Assembly (NCBI RefSeq): GCF_000315015.1
Contig: NZ_BAEP01000003.1
Span: forward strand, 34,549-98,548
DNA from: Paraglaciecola mesophila KMM 241
GTDB taxonomy: Bacteria; Pseudomonadota; Gammaproteobacteria; Enterobacterales; Alteromonadaceae
Length of the DNA: 64,000 nucleotides
Direction: 5' to 3'
Shown: positions 47,245 to 56,208 of the stretch, piece by piece
Layout of the letters: each line of letters opens with the position of its first letter
Numbering within the stretch: the stretch's first letter is position 1
The notes under the pieces: model-generated
The model's input: only the letters and a program-made list of their open reading frames with translations
The model's database searches: none
Told to the model about the DNA's origin: nothing
Position numbers and translations under genes: made by a program

Positions 47245-50142
47245 ATGATAAACCCAACCAGCGCTTCCCAGCCCTCAGTTCAAGGAGCGTGTTCAAAGCT
47301 AAGCACCACAACTTGCCCTTATTGCGGAGTAGGGTGTGGTGTAGACGTTACTAGTAACGTCGAGGGTGACAGCGAACAACTTGTGAGCGTTCAGGGCACG
47401 GCTAGCCATCCGGCTAACTTTGGGCGCTTATGCGTTAAAGGCAGTAAGCTAGCTGAAACCAATGTTAAGCAAGGTCGACTCATGACTCCTATGGTTGATG
47501 GCCAGCGGGCTCAATGGGACGCTGCTATTAGCACCGTGGCCAACAAATTTGCCAGCCTTATAGAGGAGCACGGGCCAGACTCAGTCGCATTTTATGTGTC
47601 AGGGCAGTTATTGACCGAAGATTATTACGTCGCCAACAAATTAATGAAAGGCTATATCGGTAGCGGCAACATAGATACCAACTCACGTTTATGTATGTCT
47701 TCTGCGGTGGCTGCCTACAAACGTGCGTTTGGTGCTGATACCGTACCTTGTAGCTACGAAGATTTAGAGTTAACTGAATTATTGGTGTTGGTGGGCTCAA
47801 ATGCCGCATGGACACATCCAGTATTGTTTCAACGCATTGAGCGCGCCAAAAAGCTCAACCCTAATATGCGTCTGGTGTTCATTGACCCTCGGCGCACGGC
47901 AAGTTGTGAGGCTGGGGACTTACACCTACCCATTAAACCAGGCACCGATGTGGCGTTATTCAATGGCCTAGTTCACTATCTTGAGCAAAATAAGCACCTT
48001 AATACAGATTACATTGCTGCTTTCACCGAAGGTTTTGATGACACCATTACCGCCTGTGAAAGCTGGACTCTAAGTGCGGTTGCCGAATATTGTGATGTTA
48101 ACCAGAGCTTAATTGAGCAGTTCTATCAGCTGTTTGCAGGCAGCGAGTCAGCAATCAGTTTTTATTCAATGGGGGTGAACCAATCTAGCAGCGGTGTTGA
48201 TAAAGCCAATGCTATTATCAATTGCCATCTAGCCACGGGCAAAATAGGTCGTGAAGGCTGTGGACCGTTTTCTATCACGGGGCAGCCAAACGCAATGGGT
48301 GGTCGTGAAGTCGGTGGGCTTGCCAATATGTTGGCGTGTCACATGGATATTGGTAATGCACAGCACCGAGCATTAGTAAAAAGCTACTGGCAGTCACCTA
48401 CCATCGTGCCTGATATTGGTTTGAAAGCGGTGGATATGTTTGACGCCATCGAGCAAGGCAAGATTAAAGCCATTTGGGTAATGGCAACGAACCCTATGGT
48501 GAGCATGCCCAATAGACATAAAATCAAAGCCGCTTTAAACAAATGTGAAATGGTGGTGGTTTCAGATTGCGTGGCAAACAATGACACCATCGCAATGGCT
48601 GACGTGGTACTGCCTGCCACTGGTTGGTCAGAGAAAAACGGTACGGTTACTAACTCAGAACGCAGGATTTCACGCCAGCGGGGCTTTTTGCCACCCACAG
48701 GGGAAGCACGTCATGATTGGCAGATAATCTGCGACGTGGCGAAAAAAATGGGTTTCAGTAACGGTTTTAACTATGCCAACCCAAGTGAAATTTTCGACGA
48801 ATATTGTGGCTTAACCGCAGAGCAGAATAACGGTAGCCGAGATCTTGATTTATCTGGCCTATGCGGGCTAACGCAAAAACAGTACGACAACCTTGCACCA
48901 ATTCAATGGCCGGTAAACAAAGCCAACCCTGACGGGGTAAAGCGCATGTTTACCGACGGTCGCTTTTTCACCGCAAGCCAAAAAGCCCAGTTCATTGCTA
49001 TTGAGGCTAAAGGCCCTGAACAAGCAACCACGACTGAATTTCCGTTTGTGCTTAATAGCGGGCGCGTTCGCGATCAGTGGCACACCATGACGCGCACAGG
49101 CACCAGTGCCGATTTAACCAGCCATGTGGCCCATGCTAGCGTGGCACTAAACAATGTTGATGCGTCCAAATTACAGGTGAAAGAAGGCGACTTATTGGCG
49201 CTATCGTCACAAGTCAGCACCAGCTTAAGTCAAGTCATATTGCCGGTGAAAATAGATGATGGGCAGCGTAACGGCGAGTTTTTCGCACCCATTCACTGGA
49301 GCGAGCAAAATCATGCGGCTGCCAATATCAGCCATTTATACACAGATGCTAACGATCCCATTTCTGGCCAACCTGAATTAAAACACGCTGCCATTAACGC
49401 GCTAAAAGTCGAGTTTTTCCATCATGGTCACATCTTTATTACACAGCATCTTGAGGGCGGCCACGAGCAACGCCAAGCTGTGATAAACAAGCTGTGTTCG
49501 ATATTTGATTACTGGCGCCTGACCAAGATAGCGGGCGGCGAGATGCTAACATTTGCTCATGGTCGTGTTCCTTCACCGCGGATTGAAAGCGACAGCCTAG
49601 CGTTTGATTTAAAAGAGTTTATTCAATCAAGTATCAGCGCCAAGTATATTTGGGCTGCGCGCAAAGGCTATACCCAGCAAAGCGCTTATGCGTTAACGGG
49701 TGATAGATTACAGTTTGCTGCATTTAGTGACATAAATATCCTACAGGATAACGCGCTTTGGTTAAGTGCTTTACTCGCAGCAGACAGCTTGAACGTTGAG
49801 CAAACAACCGCCTTGTTGCGCGGCGAGCCAGACGAGCAATTTAACCAAGGTCGCTTGATTTGTAGCTGCTTTAAAGTGGGCATCAACCCGATCAATGAAG
49901 AAATAGCCAAAGGCTGTAACAGCGTTGATGGATTAGGCGAAAAACTAAAATGCGGAACAAACTGCGGGTCATGTAAAAGCGAGTTACAACAGTTGATCAA
50001 TGCTCGCGAGCACGACAATGCAAATAGCGCCGGTCATACGCCTGTTTTAGACACAGTTAACGACGCTTCGCTTTCTAAGAAACCCCAACAAAATCAGATA
50101 ACATTTAGCGGTGAGCGTATCGCTGTGGAGACCCAATTATGA
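47245..50142 (+). CDS. nasA: Assimilatory nitrate reductase, catalytic subunit
   Basis: NasA reduces nitrate to nitrite using a molybdenum bis-MGD cofactor. The 965-residue protein has an N-terminal 4Fe-4S motif (Cys24, Cys27, Cys31, Cys63), then the molybdopterin oxidoreductase core with GREVGGLANMLACHMD and MATNPMVSMP, a dinucleotide-binding domain (FPFVLNSGRVRDQWHTMTRTG), and an extra C-terminal BFD-like 2Fe-2S domain (Cys873, Cys875, Cys907, Cys910). No separate electron-transfer subunit is adjacent, so the fused domain is probably the entry point for electrons. It overlaps the methyltransferase gene by ATGA. Confidence 0.97.
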   Translation: MINPTSASQPSVQGACSKLSTTTCPYCGVGCGVDVTSNVEGDSEQLVSVQGTASHPANFGRLCVKGSKLAETNVKQGRLMTPMVDGQRAQWDAAISTVANKFASLIEEHGPDSVAFYVSGQLLTEDYYVANKLMKGYIGSGNIDTNSRLCMSSAVAAYKRAFGADTVPCSYEDLELTELLVLVGSNAAWTHPVLFQRIERAKKLNPNMRLVFIDPRRTASCEAGDLHLPIKPGTDVALFNGLVHYLEQNKHLNTDYIAAFTEGFDDTITACESWTLSAVAEYCDVNQSLIEQFYQLFAGSESAISFYSMGVNQSSSGVDKANAIINCHLATGKIGREGCGPFSITGQPNAMGGREVGGLANMLACHMDIGNAQHRALVKSYWQSPTIVPDIGLKAVDMFDAIEQGKIKAIWVMATNPMVSMPNRHKIKAALNKCEMVVVSDCVANNDTIAMADVVLPATGWSEKNGTVTNSERRISRQRGFLPPTGEARHDWQIICDVAKKMGFSNGFNYANPSEIFDEYCGLTAEQNNGSRDLDLSGLCGLTQKQYDNLAPIQWPVNKANPDGVKRMFTDGRFFTASQKAQFIAIEAKGPEQATTTEFPFVLNSGRVRDQWHTMTRTGTSADLTSHVAHASVALNNVDASKLQVKEGDLLALSSQVSTSLSQVILPVKIDDGQRNGEFFAPIHWSEQNHAAANISHLYTDANDPISGQPELKHAAINALKVEFFHHGHIFITQHLEGGHEQRQAVINKLCSIFDYWRLTKIAGGEMLTFAHGRVPSPRIESDSLAFDLKEFIQSSISAKYIWAARKGYTQQSAYALTGDRLQFAAFSDINILQDNALWLSALLAADSLNVEQTTALLRGEPDEQFNQGRLICSCFKVGINPINEEIAKGCNSVDGLGEKLKCGTNCGSCKSELQQLINAREHDNANSAGHTPVLDTVNDASLSKKPQQNQITFSGERIAVETQL

Positions 50143-51167
50143 ACACCCCAACTAGCGTTTTCTCACATGTGAATAGTTTTCTGCCACAGACATTGAGTCA
50201 ATTTTTGGCGCAATTTTTTAAATTCAATCTGAATTCGCCACAAGCGCGCTCATTTGATGCAACAAAAGGACTAAATTCTGGGTTACGCACTGGGCTGAAA
50301 AACCTAGATTACAGCGCAAATAGGGCGAGCGCCAAAGGTGGTGTAGGGCATGTTCACCTTATTGGCTCTGGCCCTGGTGATGCAGAATTACTCACGGTTA
50401 AGGCTTATCGGTTACTGCAAAGTGTCGATGTGGTTATGTACGACTGGCTGGTCAATCCGGATATTCTAGACATGATCCCAGCGCATGTAGAACGTCGTTT
50501 TGTTGGTAAAAAGTGCGGCGAGCACAGCATGAGCCAAGTACAGATAAGCGAACTGTTAGTCAGTGTGGCCAAAGAAGGCAAAACCATTGCGCGCTTAAAA
50601 GGCGGTGATCCAGCCATATTTGCCAGAGCAGCTGAAGAATGCGATTTACTGACCAAGCATCAGATCCCATTTAGCATAGTACCTGGCATTACTGCGGCAT
50701 CTGGCGCATCTGCTTACGCCGGAATACCTTTAACCCACAGGGATTGCGCCCAATCAGTGCGCTTTATCACTGCGCATTTAAAAGATGCTGCATTACAACC
50801 AGATTGGCAAAGCTTGGTTAATGGCGCTATGCCAGATGCCAAAGGCAAAAACGCTGAAACGCTGGTATTTTATATGGGACTACGACGGGTTGAATCGATT
50901 ATGCAACAGCTGCAGTCTCATGGTTTACCTGTTGACATGCCAGTGGCGATCATCGATAAAGCCACCAGTACTCAACAGCAGGTCTGCATAGGGCAGGTGA
51001 AAAACATCGCACAGCGCTTAGCATGTCGCCATTTTACTGGGCCTGCGATTATTATAGTGGGTGAAGTGGTCAGTAAGCGTCAAAGAGTCGTTTCTTATCA
51101 CCAACAAGACGGTTTACAATGCCAAACACACAATGAAATTGACAATGCGCTTGCGCAGTCTTTTTAA
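50139..51167 (+). CDS. cobA: Uroporphyrinogen-III C-methyltransferase (for siroheme)
   Basis: This SAM-dependent enzyme methylates uroporphyrinogen III to precorrin-2 on the way to siroheme, the cofactor of NirB. The conserved domain (about 68-320) has VHLIGSGPGDAELLTVKAYRLL, VGKKCGEHS, RLKGGDPAIFARAAEE and PGITAASGASAYAGIPLTHRD in order. A poorly conserved 65-residue N-terminal extension precedes it. The start overlaps the nasA stop (ATGA). The oxidase/ferrochelatase domains of CysG are absent and must be supplied elsewhere. The same enzyme is often named nasE or sumT. Confidence 0.94.
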   Translation: MNTPTSVFSHVNSFLPQTLSQFLAQFFKFNLNSPQARSFDATKGLNSGLRTGLKNLDYSANRASAKGGVGHVHLIGSGPGDAELLTVKAYRLLQSVDVVMYDWLVNPDILDMIPAHVERRFVGKKCGEHSMSQVQISELLVSVAKEGKTIARLKGGDPAIFARAAEECDLLTKHQIPFSIVPGITAASGASAYAGIPLTHRDCAQSVRFITAHLKDAALQPDWQSLVNGAMPDAKGKNAETLVFYMGLRRVESIMQQLQSHGLPVDMPVAIIDKATSTQQQVCIGQVKNIAQRLACRHFTGPAIIIVGEVVSKRQRVVSYHQQDGLQCQTHNEIDNALAQSF

Positions 51168-51359
51168 CGTTATTGGTGTTTTGAGTGCAAAATGTACGGC
51201 AGTGAGGTTTTGATATGCGCTATACGCTTATCTATTACAGCAGAGCAATGAAAGCTCAAGGCGTAGTGCTGTTGGCACAAGACACTTGAAACACCGTTAG
51301 AAGACATCGACGCGTCGCATTTATAAAGGCACCACAAGCCTGTAGGCACTTTTACATCC

Positions 51360-52445
51360 ATGAGAACAAACAGCAACACGCTACATCCCACACAATTTAA
51401 AGAGTTTATTCGTATTATTGGCCGCGGCCAACGCGCTGGTGGCACCCTGAGTCAGGGGCAAGCGTACCAAGCCATGAAAATGCTTATCAATGATGAGATC
51501 ACGCCTGAGCAAAAAGGCGCTTTTCTGATGCTACTTCGCGTACGCGAAGAAACGGCAGAAGAATTGGCCGGCTTCATTCAAGCCTTTCGCGAGGTGAATA
51601 ACCCACAGATAACGGCGCTGCCGATTGATATTGATTTAGGTTGTTATGCAGGGAAACGCCGCCACTTACCTTGGTTTTTGTTAGCCGTTATTGCTCTAGG
51701 TCAGCAGGGGAAAAAAGTGTTTCTGCACGGTACCCACGAGCCAGATTCAAACCGATTATATTTAAAAGACGTATTACCCCAGCTAGGGATTGAGCCAGCC
51801 AGAAACGCCGCTCATGCGGGTGAGCAATTAGACGCATTGGGTTTTAGTTATATGGACTTAGCCGACATTAACCCCAAGCTTGATGACATGATCCAACTAC
51901 GCGGCCAATTTGGGCTGCGCTCATGTGCTAACACACTTGCTCGTATGTTAAATGCCAGCCGAGCTCCCAATAGCTTACAGGGTGTTTTTCACCGAGACGT
52001 AGATATCAAGCATAGCCGCTGTGCCAAGCTAGTTTATGAGCAAACACCGACCAGTCTAGTTAGCATAATGTGTTTTCGCGGTGAAGGAGGGGAAGTGGAG
52101 TACAACCCTGAGCGCGATGTCACCTTACATCTTTGTCAAGCAGGCCGCGAAACCACAATAGACGTGCCGGCACTTTTGTCTCATTGGGTGACGAAGCCGA
52201 AAACACTAGAGGTGAAACAGTTAGTCGATGTGTGGCAGGGCAGTGATGACAACGCGTATGGCACTCATGCTATTTTGGGCAGCTTGAGCTTGATGTTGAT
52301 ACTAACAGACAACCTCAGCCTTGAAGACGCTAAATATCGCGCCGAGCAATGCTGGCAAGGGCGCAATAAAAACTGGCCATTTACCTTGCCCGTTAAAAAA
52401 GACGCTGCAAGCTATCAAACCACGGGCACCCACAAAGCGCATTAA
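51360..52445 (+). CDS. TrpD2/YbiB-like phosphoribosyltransferase-fold protein
   Basis: This 361-residue protein resembles anthranilate phosphoribosyltransferase, but is of the TrpD2 (YbiB) type. N-terminal helices (LSQGQAYQAMKMLINDEITPEQKGAFLMLLRVREET in pieces) are followed by DIDLGCYAGKRRHLPWFLL in place of the usual glycine-rich PRPP loop. YbiB proteins bind nucleic acid and are not tryptophan enzymes. The gene often travels with nasA and the methyltransferase in marine proteobacteria. It lies 192 bp after the methyltransferase gene, and its role in nitrate assimilation is unknown. Confidence 0.82.
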   Translation: MRTNSNTLHPTQFKEFIRIIGRGQRAGGTLSQGQAYQAMKMLINDEITPEQKGAFLMLLRVREETAEELAGFIQAFREVNNPQITALPIDIDLGCYAGKRRHLPWFLLAVIALGQQGKKVFLHGTHEPDSNRLYLKDVLPQLGIEPARNAAHAGEQLDALGFSYMDLADINPKLDDMIQLRGQFGLRSCANTLARMLNASRAPNSLQGVFHRDVDIKHSRCAKLVYEQTPTSLVSIMCFRGEGGEVEYNPERDVTLHLCQAGRETTIDVPALLSHWVTKPKTLEVKQLVDVWQGSDDNAYGTHAILGSLSLMLILTDNLSLEDAKYRAEQCWQGRNKNWPFTLPVKKDAASYQTTGTHKAH

Positions 52446-52730
52446 GACTTGGAGTTGTTGTCAATCAAGGTGTGCGGGGTAAGAGCTTGTTCGATGGCCT
52501 CGCATCCTTCATCATCCTATTGATTTACATACTCTATTCACCCAGCAGGATGCCTTTAGCAACGGGCTCAGGAATGCTCCGGGCAACAATGTTCGTAAAG
52601 CTTTCGTAAGCGCTTTGTCCCTAAGGTTCTACAAAGTGTGTATATCATATTAAATCTCATATTCTAACTCGCCTTGCATGGCTACAGATATCGAGTAATT
52701 TATTATGCGTTTATTTTTTGTGCAACCCAT

Positions 52731-52747
52731 TGCACTTTCATGGTGCG
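52731..52747 (+). promoter_or_regulatory. NtrC binding site upstream of nasTS
   Basis: TGCACT-TTCAT-GGTGCG matches the NtrC consensus TGCACY-N5-GGTGCA at 11 of 12 fixed positions. It is centred about 115 bp before the predicted start of transcription. Directly upstream, GTGCAACCCATTGCAC (52720-52735) is a partial second site. A perfect 12-bp inverted repeat, CTTAATTCAAAT / ATTTGAATTAAG at 52772-52801, lies between this site and the promoter. Confidence 0.7.
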
Positions 52748-52827
52748 CCTGCCCATTTTCGAACGTGCAATCTTAATTCAAATCAAAATATTTGAATTAA
52801 GTTATTGATATAATTTAATTTATTTTT

Positions 52828-52843
52828 TGGCGTAGGCTTTGCA
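52828..52843 (+). promoter_or_regulatory. Sigma-54-type promoter of nasTS
   Basis: TGGCGTAGGCTTTGCA has the invariant GG and GC 10 bp apart and a perfect TTTGCA -12 element. The predicted start near 52854 is only 12 nt before the ATG at 52866. The rest of the 420-bp region 52446-52865 has no gene. Confidence 0.72.
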
Positions 52844-52865
52844 CACGGTTGTTACTTAGATCAGC

Positions 52866-53528
52866 ATGTTACTCACTCAGGAATTTCCGTTGATATCCAC
52901 AGCAAAAAGCCAAACGCGAATATCGCCCAATGAGCAGCTAAACATCTTGCTGATAGATGAGAATGTTCAGCGCGCCGAGTCCATCGTTACGGCGCTTGGA
53001 AACTCCCGTTACAAAGTGAGTCATTTAGCCTGTTCTCAGGCTGGGCTTTTGAAGCAGGTAGACAAAATTCAACCTGACATCATAGTGATTGATATCGAAT
53101 CACCTAATCGAGATATGTTAGAAAGTTTGCACACCATTTCTCACTATAACCCTAAACCTGTGGTGATGTTCTCGTCGCAGCAAGATACAGAAACGATTAA
53201 TCTATCAGTGCAATCTGGCGTGAGTGCTTACGTGGTTGGGGATATAGATCCCGAGCGCGTTAAACCGATTTTGGATGCCGCGGTGGCTCGGTTTAAAGCA
53301 TTTCACAAACTCAAAGATGAATTGGACGATACCAAGCATCAGCTTGAATCGCGCAAAAGCATCGATTTAGCCAAACGTTTATTGATGAAGACAAATAAAG
53401 TGAGTGAAGAGCAGGCATTTCATAGCATGCGTAAGACCGCTATGGATACAGGCCAGAAGCTCGAAGATGTAGCCAAGACAATCGTTTCCATGCTGCGCTC
53501 GTTCGAAAAAGGTAATGAAAATGATTAA
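52866..53528 (+). CDS. nasT: ANTAR-domain response regulator / antiterminator NasT
   Basis: NasT binds leader RNA and prevents termination of nitrate assimilation transcripts. The receiver-like domain (about 25-145) begins LNILLIDENVQRAESI and has IIVIDIESP with the Asp. A coiled linker (KLKDELDDTKHQLESRK) leads to the ANTAR helices DLAKRLLMKTNKVSEEQAFHSMRKTAMDTGQKLEDVAKTIV (in pieces). The ATG at 52866 has no clear ribosome site and would leave a very short leader. A TTG at 52890 with AGGAA six nt before it is a good alternative. It overlaps nasS by 8 bp. Confidence 0.92.
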   Translation: MLLTQEFPLISTAKSQTRISPNEQLNILLIDENVQRAESIVTALGNSRYKVSHLACSQAGLLKQVDKIQPDIIVIDIESPNRDMLESLHTISHYNPKPVVMFSSQQDTETINLSVQSGVSAYVVGDIDPERVKPILDAAVARFKAFHKLKDELDDTKHQLESRKSIDLAKRLLMKTNKVSEEQAFHSMRKTAMDTGQKLEDVAKTIVSMLRSFEKGNEND

Positions 53529-54633
53529 ACCAGAACAACCAAATATTACGCTTGGGTTTATCCCTCTCACCGATTCAGCCCCCCTTATTGTGGCCAAAGA
53601 GCTAGGCTTTTTCGAGCAATGGGGCCTTGACGTATCGCTGCAAAAACAAAATTCTTGGGCAACCCTCAGAGACAAGCTCCATGCAGGTGTGTTAGACGCG
53701 GCGCAAATGCTTGCGCCTATGCCAATTGCCAGTGCTTTAGGGCTTGGCGCGCCACCAGCAAATGTGATCACGCCTTTGGTACTCAGTTTAAATGGCAATG
53801 CCATCACTCTTTCAGAAAGTTTGTTGCAAGAAATACTCAAAGAAAATGATCTAACTAATGTCACGCTACCTATGGCAGGCTACTTGTTGCAGAACGTGGT
53901 AGAGAAACGTAAGCATCAGGGGTTATCTAAACTGAAATTCGCTACGGTTTTTCCTTATAGCTGTCATTACTACCAGCTAAGGGATTGGCTCAAAGCGGCA
54001 AAAGTGAGTTTAGACGACGTTGAAATGTTAGTCGTGCCGCCTGTCAGCATGGTTGAATGTTTGAAAAACGGTGATATTGACGGCTTTTGCGTCGGCGGCC
54101 CATGGAATGCCAAAGCGGTACGCGCAGGCATTGGCATTACGGCGCTAACGTCGTTCGATATCTGGCAAGATTCGCCAGAAAAGGTGTTAGGCTTACTAGA
54201 TAGTTTCAACAAAAAACATCCTAATACGGTATTGGCGTTATGTGCAGCTCTGAAGCAAGCGTGTGCTTGGCTCGAATCTGTGCCCAATCGTTTTGAAGCC
54301 GCTAGATTACTTTGCCGACAAGAATACTTAAATGCTGAACTTGATGTAATTGCGCCGTCATTACTCGGCAGTTGTTTAACGCACAAGTCGCTGCCTCCGC
54401 GCAGTATTCCTTCTTACAATCAATTTTCTGTGAGCAATAATGGTTGCATTAATCAGCCTGAGTTGGTGCGTGGAGAATGGTTAATCAAGCATATGGTCAG
54501 CGCTGGGCAAATACCGCCACATGTGACGATTCCACTTGATTTGGTCGCTAAAGTCTTCAGGCCTGATATTTACCAAAAAATGCGCCTGCTGATTGAAGAT
54601 CAAGGCGTGCAGTTCTATCGCCGCTCCGGTTAG
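53521..54633 (+). CDS. nasS: Nitrate sensor NasS (cytoplasmic NrtA-like protein)
   Basis: NasS belongs to the NrtA/CmpA nitrate- or bicarbonate-binding family but has no signal peptide, so it is cytoplasmic. The start of the domain is NITLGFIPLTDSAPLIVAKELGFFEQWGLDVSL (in pieces), followed by AAQMLAPMPIASALGLG and the ligand region FATVFPYSCHYYQLRDWL and DGFCVGGPWNA. In Paracoccus and Azotobacter, nitrate-free NasS holds NasT inactive. The adjacent overlapping nasT strongly supports that pairing. I prefer ATG 53521, with AAGG 8 nt upstream, over the ATG two codons earlier. No NrtBC transporter genes are near. Confidence 0.9.
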   Translation: MIKPEQPNITLGFIPLTDSAPLIVAKELGFFEQWGLDVSLQKQNSWATLRDKLHAGVLDAAQMLAPMPIASALGLGAPPANVITPLVLSLNGNAITLSESLLQEILKENDLTNVTLPMAGYLLQNVVEKRKHQGLSKLKFATVFPYSCHYYQLRDWLKAAKVSLDDVEMLVVPPVSMVECLKNGDIDGFCVGGPWNAKAVRAGIGITALTSFDIWQDSPEKVLGLLDSFNKKHPNTVLALCAALKQACAWLESVPNRFEAARLLCRQEYLNAELDVIAPSLLGSCLTHKSLPPRSIPSYNQFSVSNNGCINQPELVRGEWLIKHMVSAGQIPPHVTIPLDLVAKVFRPDIYQKMRLLIEDQGVQFYRRSG

Positions 54634-54654
54634 TACGTTCTAATAAACAGAACT

Positions 54655-54678
54655 AAAATTGCTAAATAATGCAATTTT
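54655..54678 (+). terminator. AT-rich terminator candidate after nasS
   Basis: AAAATTGC and GCAATTTT form a perfect 8-bp stem with an 8-nt loop, 21 nt after the nasS stop. It ends in T residues but the stem is AT-rich, so strength is uncertain. Confidence 0.4.
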
Positions 54679-54734
54679 CATTCGCTTAAATAACCATATA
54701 CTGCATTCAAATCAGTCAGCAATGGGAGTTTCAG

Positions 54735-55343
54735 GTGAAAAACGTATTAGTGCTAAATGCCAGTTTACAAGGCGACAACGGTAACTCAAGTCAATTGACC
54801 AGTGAGTTTGTGACACAACTGCGGCAAACTGAGAGTATCAAGGTGGAAAAGGTGGATTTAAATGCCTTAAATCTGCCGCATTTAAGCGCTCAAGAGATGC
54901 AAACGTGGAGCATGCTCAGCGATAATATGACTCCAGAACAAGCCACTCTCACAGCCTATTCTAATGATTTATTGGCACAATTAGAGCGCAGTGATGTGAT
55001 AGTGGTGGGCATGCCTATGTATAACTTTACCATTCCATCTACGTTTAAAGCGTGGATTGACCGAGTCGCAAGAGCAGGGCGCACATTTAGCTATACCTCA
55101 GAGGGCCCTAAAGGACATTTACAGGGCAAAGCCGTGCATATATTCGCTGCGCGGGGCGGTATTTACCAAGGCACAGATAACGATACCCAGACACCTTACT
55201 TACGCCTCGTTTTTGGCCTTATGGGGATAACAAATGTGAACTTTGTTTATCTTGAAGGACTGAACATGGGACAAGAGCATGCGTTAACCTCATGGCAAAA
55301 TGCCCGTGAAAGTATGGCCGCATTAGTGCCTGTCATCGCCTGA
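54735..55343 (+). CDS. azoR: FMN-dependent NADH-azoreductase
   Basis: AzoR is a flavodoxin-like quinone and azo-compound reductase. The 202-residue protein starts at GTG after CAGG, with the FMN phosphate loop LVLNASLQGDNGNSSQL near the N terminus, MPMYNFTIPSTFKAWIDRVARAGRTFSYTSEGPKG (in pieces) and AARGGIYQG later. All match AzoR. It is probably its own transcription unit after the nas genes. Confidence 0.94.
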   Translation: MKNVLVLNASLQGDNGNSSQLTSEFVTQLRQTESIKVEKVDLNALNLPHLSAQEMQTWSMLSDNMTPEQATLTAYSNDLLAQLERSDVIVVGMPMYNFTIPSTFKAWIDRVARAGRTFSYTSEGPKGHLQGKAVHIFAARGGIYQGTDNDTQTPYLRLVFGLMGITNVNFVYLEGLNMGQEHALTSWQNARESMAALVPVIA

Positions 55344-55551
55344 TAAAGACGTAATGTTTAAATAATCACAAGTCTCACCTTTACGTTCGAACAACGTAGA
55401 ACTAGTCCTTTTAAAATTCGCCCAAAGGGAATATCCGAGCGGGTTTTGTCCTGAGTTATCGGTTTTTGAAAATGAACAGCTATTACTGTGCACCGATAGT
55501 TTGTTCAAAATCCGCTGGGTGAATTATGAGAGGGCGATTATTTATAGGAGT

Positions 55552-55671
55552 ATGTCTGAATATCAAGATGACTTCTTAAAGAATCTGCACAAGTCGGCGT
55601 CTACTGCTTCTGCCGGAACTTCTGTGACAGGAAGCAGAGCCGATTATGATTCAAGCTTATTGGCGCTATAG
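55552..55671 (+). CDS. Possible 39-codon small open frame
   Basis: An ATG immediately after TAGGAG (too close for normal initiation) opens a frame of 39 codons, MSEYQDDFLKNLHKSASTAS onward, ending in TAG. The composition is protein-like, but I recognise nothing and the end overlaps the glutathione peroxidase stop by a few bases in the opposite direction. The remainder of 55344-55665 shows nothing else. Confidence 0.2.
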   Translation: MSEYQDDFLKNLHKSASTASAGTSVTGSRADYDSSLLAL

Positions 55672-56208
55672 CTTTAGGGTATTTTCCACGGTTTCAATAA
55701 ATTGCGGATCTGTCGGTTTGGTTGATGAGGCATAGGCGTTGACCAAATTTCCGTTTTTATCCATCAAATATTTATAGAAGTTCCACTTAACGGTCGTGCC
55801 GGACTTCTTCGCCAGCATACGATAGAGTTGGTCAGCATCACGACCGCGCACAGGCATGGCTTCGAACATCGGGAATTCAACGCCATATGTGAGCTCACAT
55901 AGCTCAGCCGTTTTACCTTCATCTTTGTCTTCTTGATTGAAATCATGTGAGGGAAAGCCCAAAACCACCAAACCTTGCTCTTTGTATTTACTGTATAACG
56001 CCTCTAAGCCTTTAAATTGCGGGGTAAAACCACAGTAACTCGCGGTGTTGACGAACAGTACCGTTTTGCCTGCATAGGCTTCACACAGATTGACTGTGTC
56101 TTGGGAGTTGAGTTTGCGCTTAACAAACTTTAATAAATCAGGACATTCTGCGCTGTAAGCCATGTTACAAAAGAACATAAGGCAGGTAATAGCAAGTAAC
56201 TTCTTCAT
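55666..56208 (-). CDS. Glutathione peroxidase-like protein, exported
   Basis: A 180-residue thiol peroxidase of the GPx family. A signal peptide (MKKLLAITCLMFFCNMAYSA) suggests a periplasmic site. The catalytic Cys59 is in NTASYCGFTPQFKGLE. The second motif reads GFPSHDFNQE where classical enzymes have FPCNQF, so the usual catalytic Gln position is Asp, a variant seen in other proteobacterial members. The WNF motif is VKWNFYKYL. It probably uses thioredoxin-like reductants rather than glutathione, by family analogy. AAGG-type sequence precedes ATG. Confidence 0.9.
   Translation of the reverse strand: MKKLLAITCLMFFCNMAYSAECPDLLKFVKRKLNSQDTVNLCEAYAGKTVLFVNTASYCGFTPQFKGLEALYSKYKEQGLVVLGFPSHDFNQEDKDEGKTAELCELTYGVEFPMFEAMPVRGRDADQLYRMLAKKSGTTVKWNFYKYLMDKNGNLVNAYASSTKPTDPQFIETVENTLKL

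Noticed and set aside
51170..51445. 91-codon minus-strand frame between cobA and the TrpD2-like gene
   Set aside because: No ribosome site or family resemblance, and it overlaps the start of a supported gene.
53521..54633. NrtA-type periplasmic nitrate transporter protein
   Set aside because: There is no signal peptide, it overlaps nasT and no permease follows, so the sensor NasS fits better.
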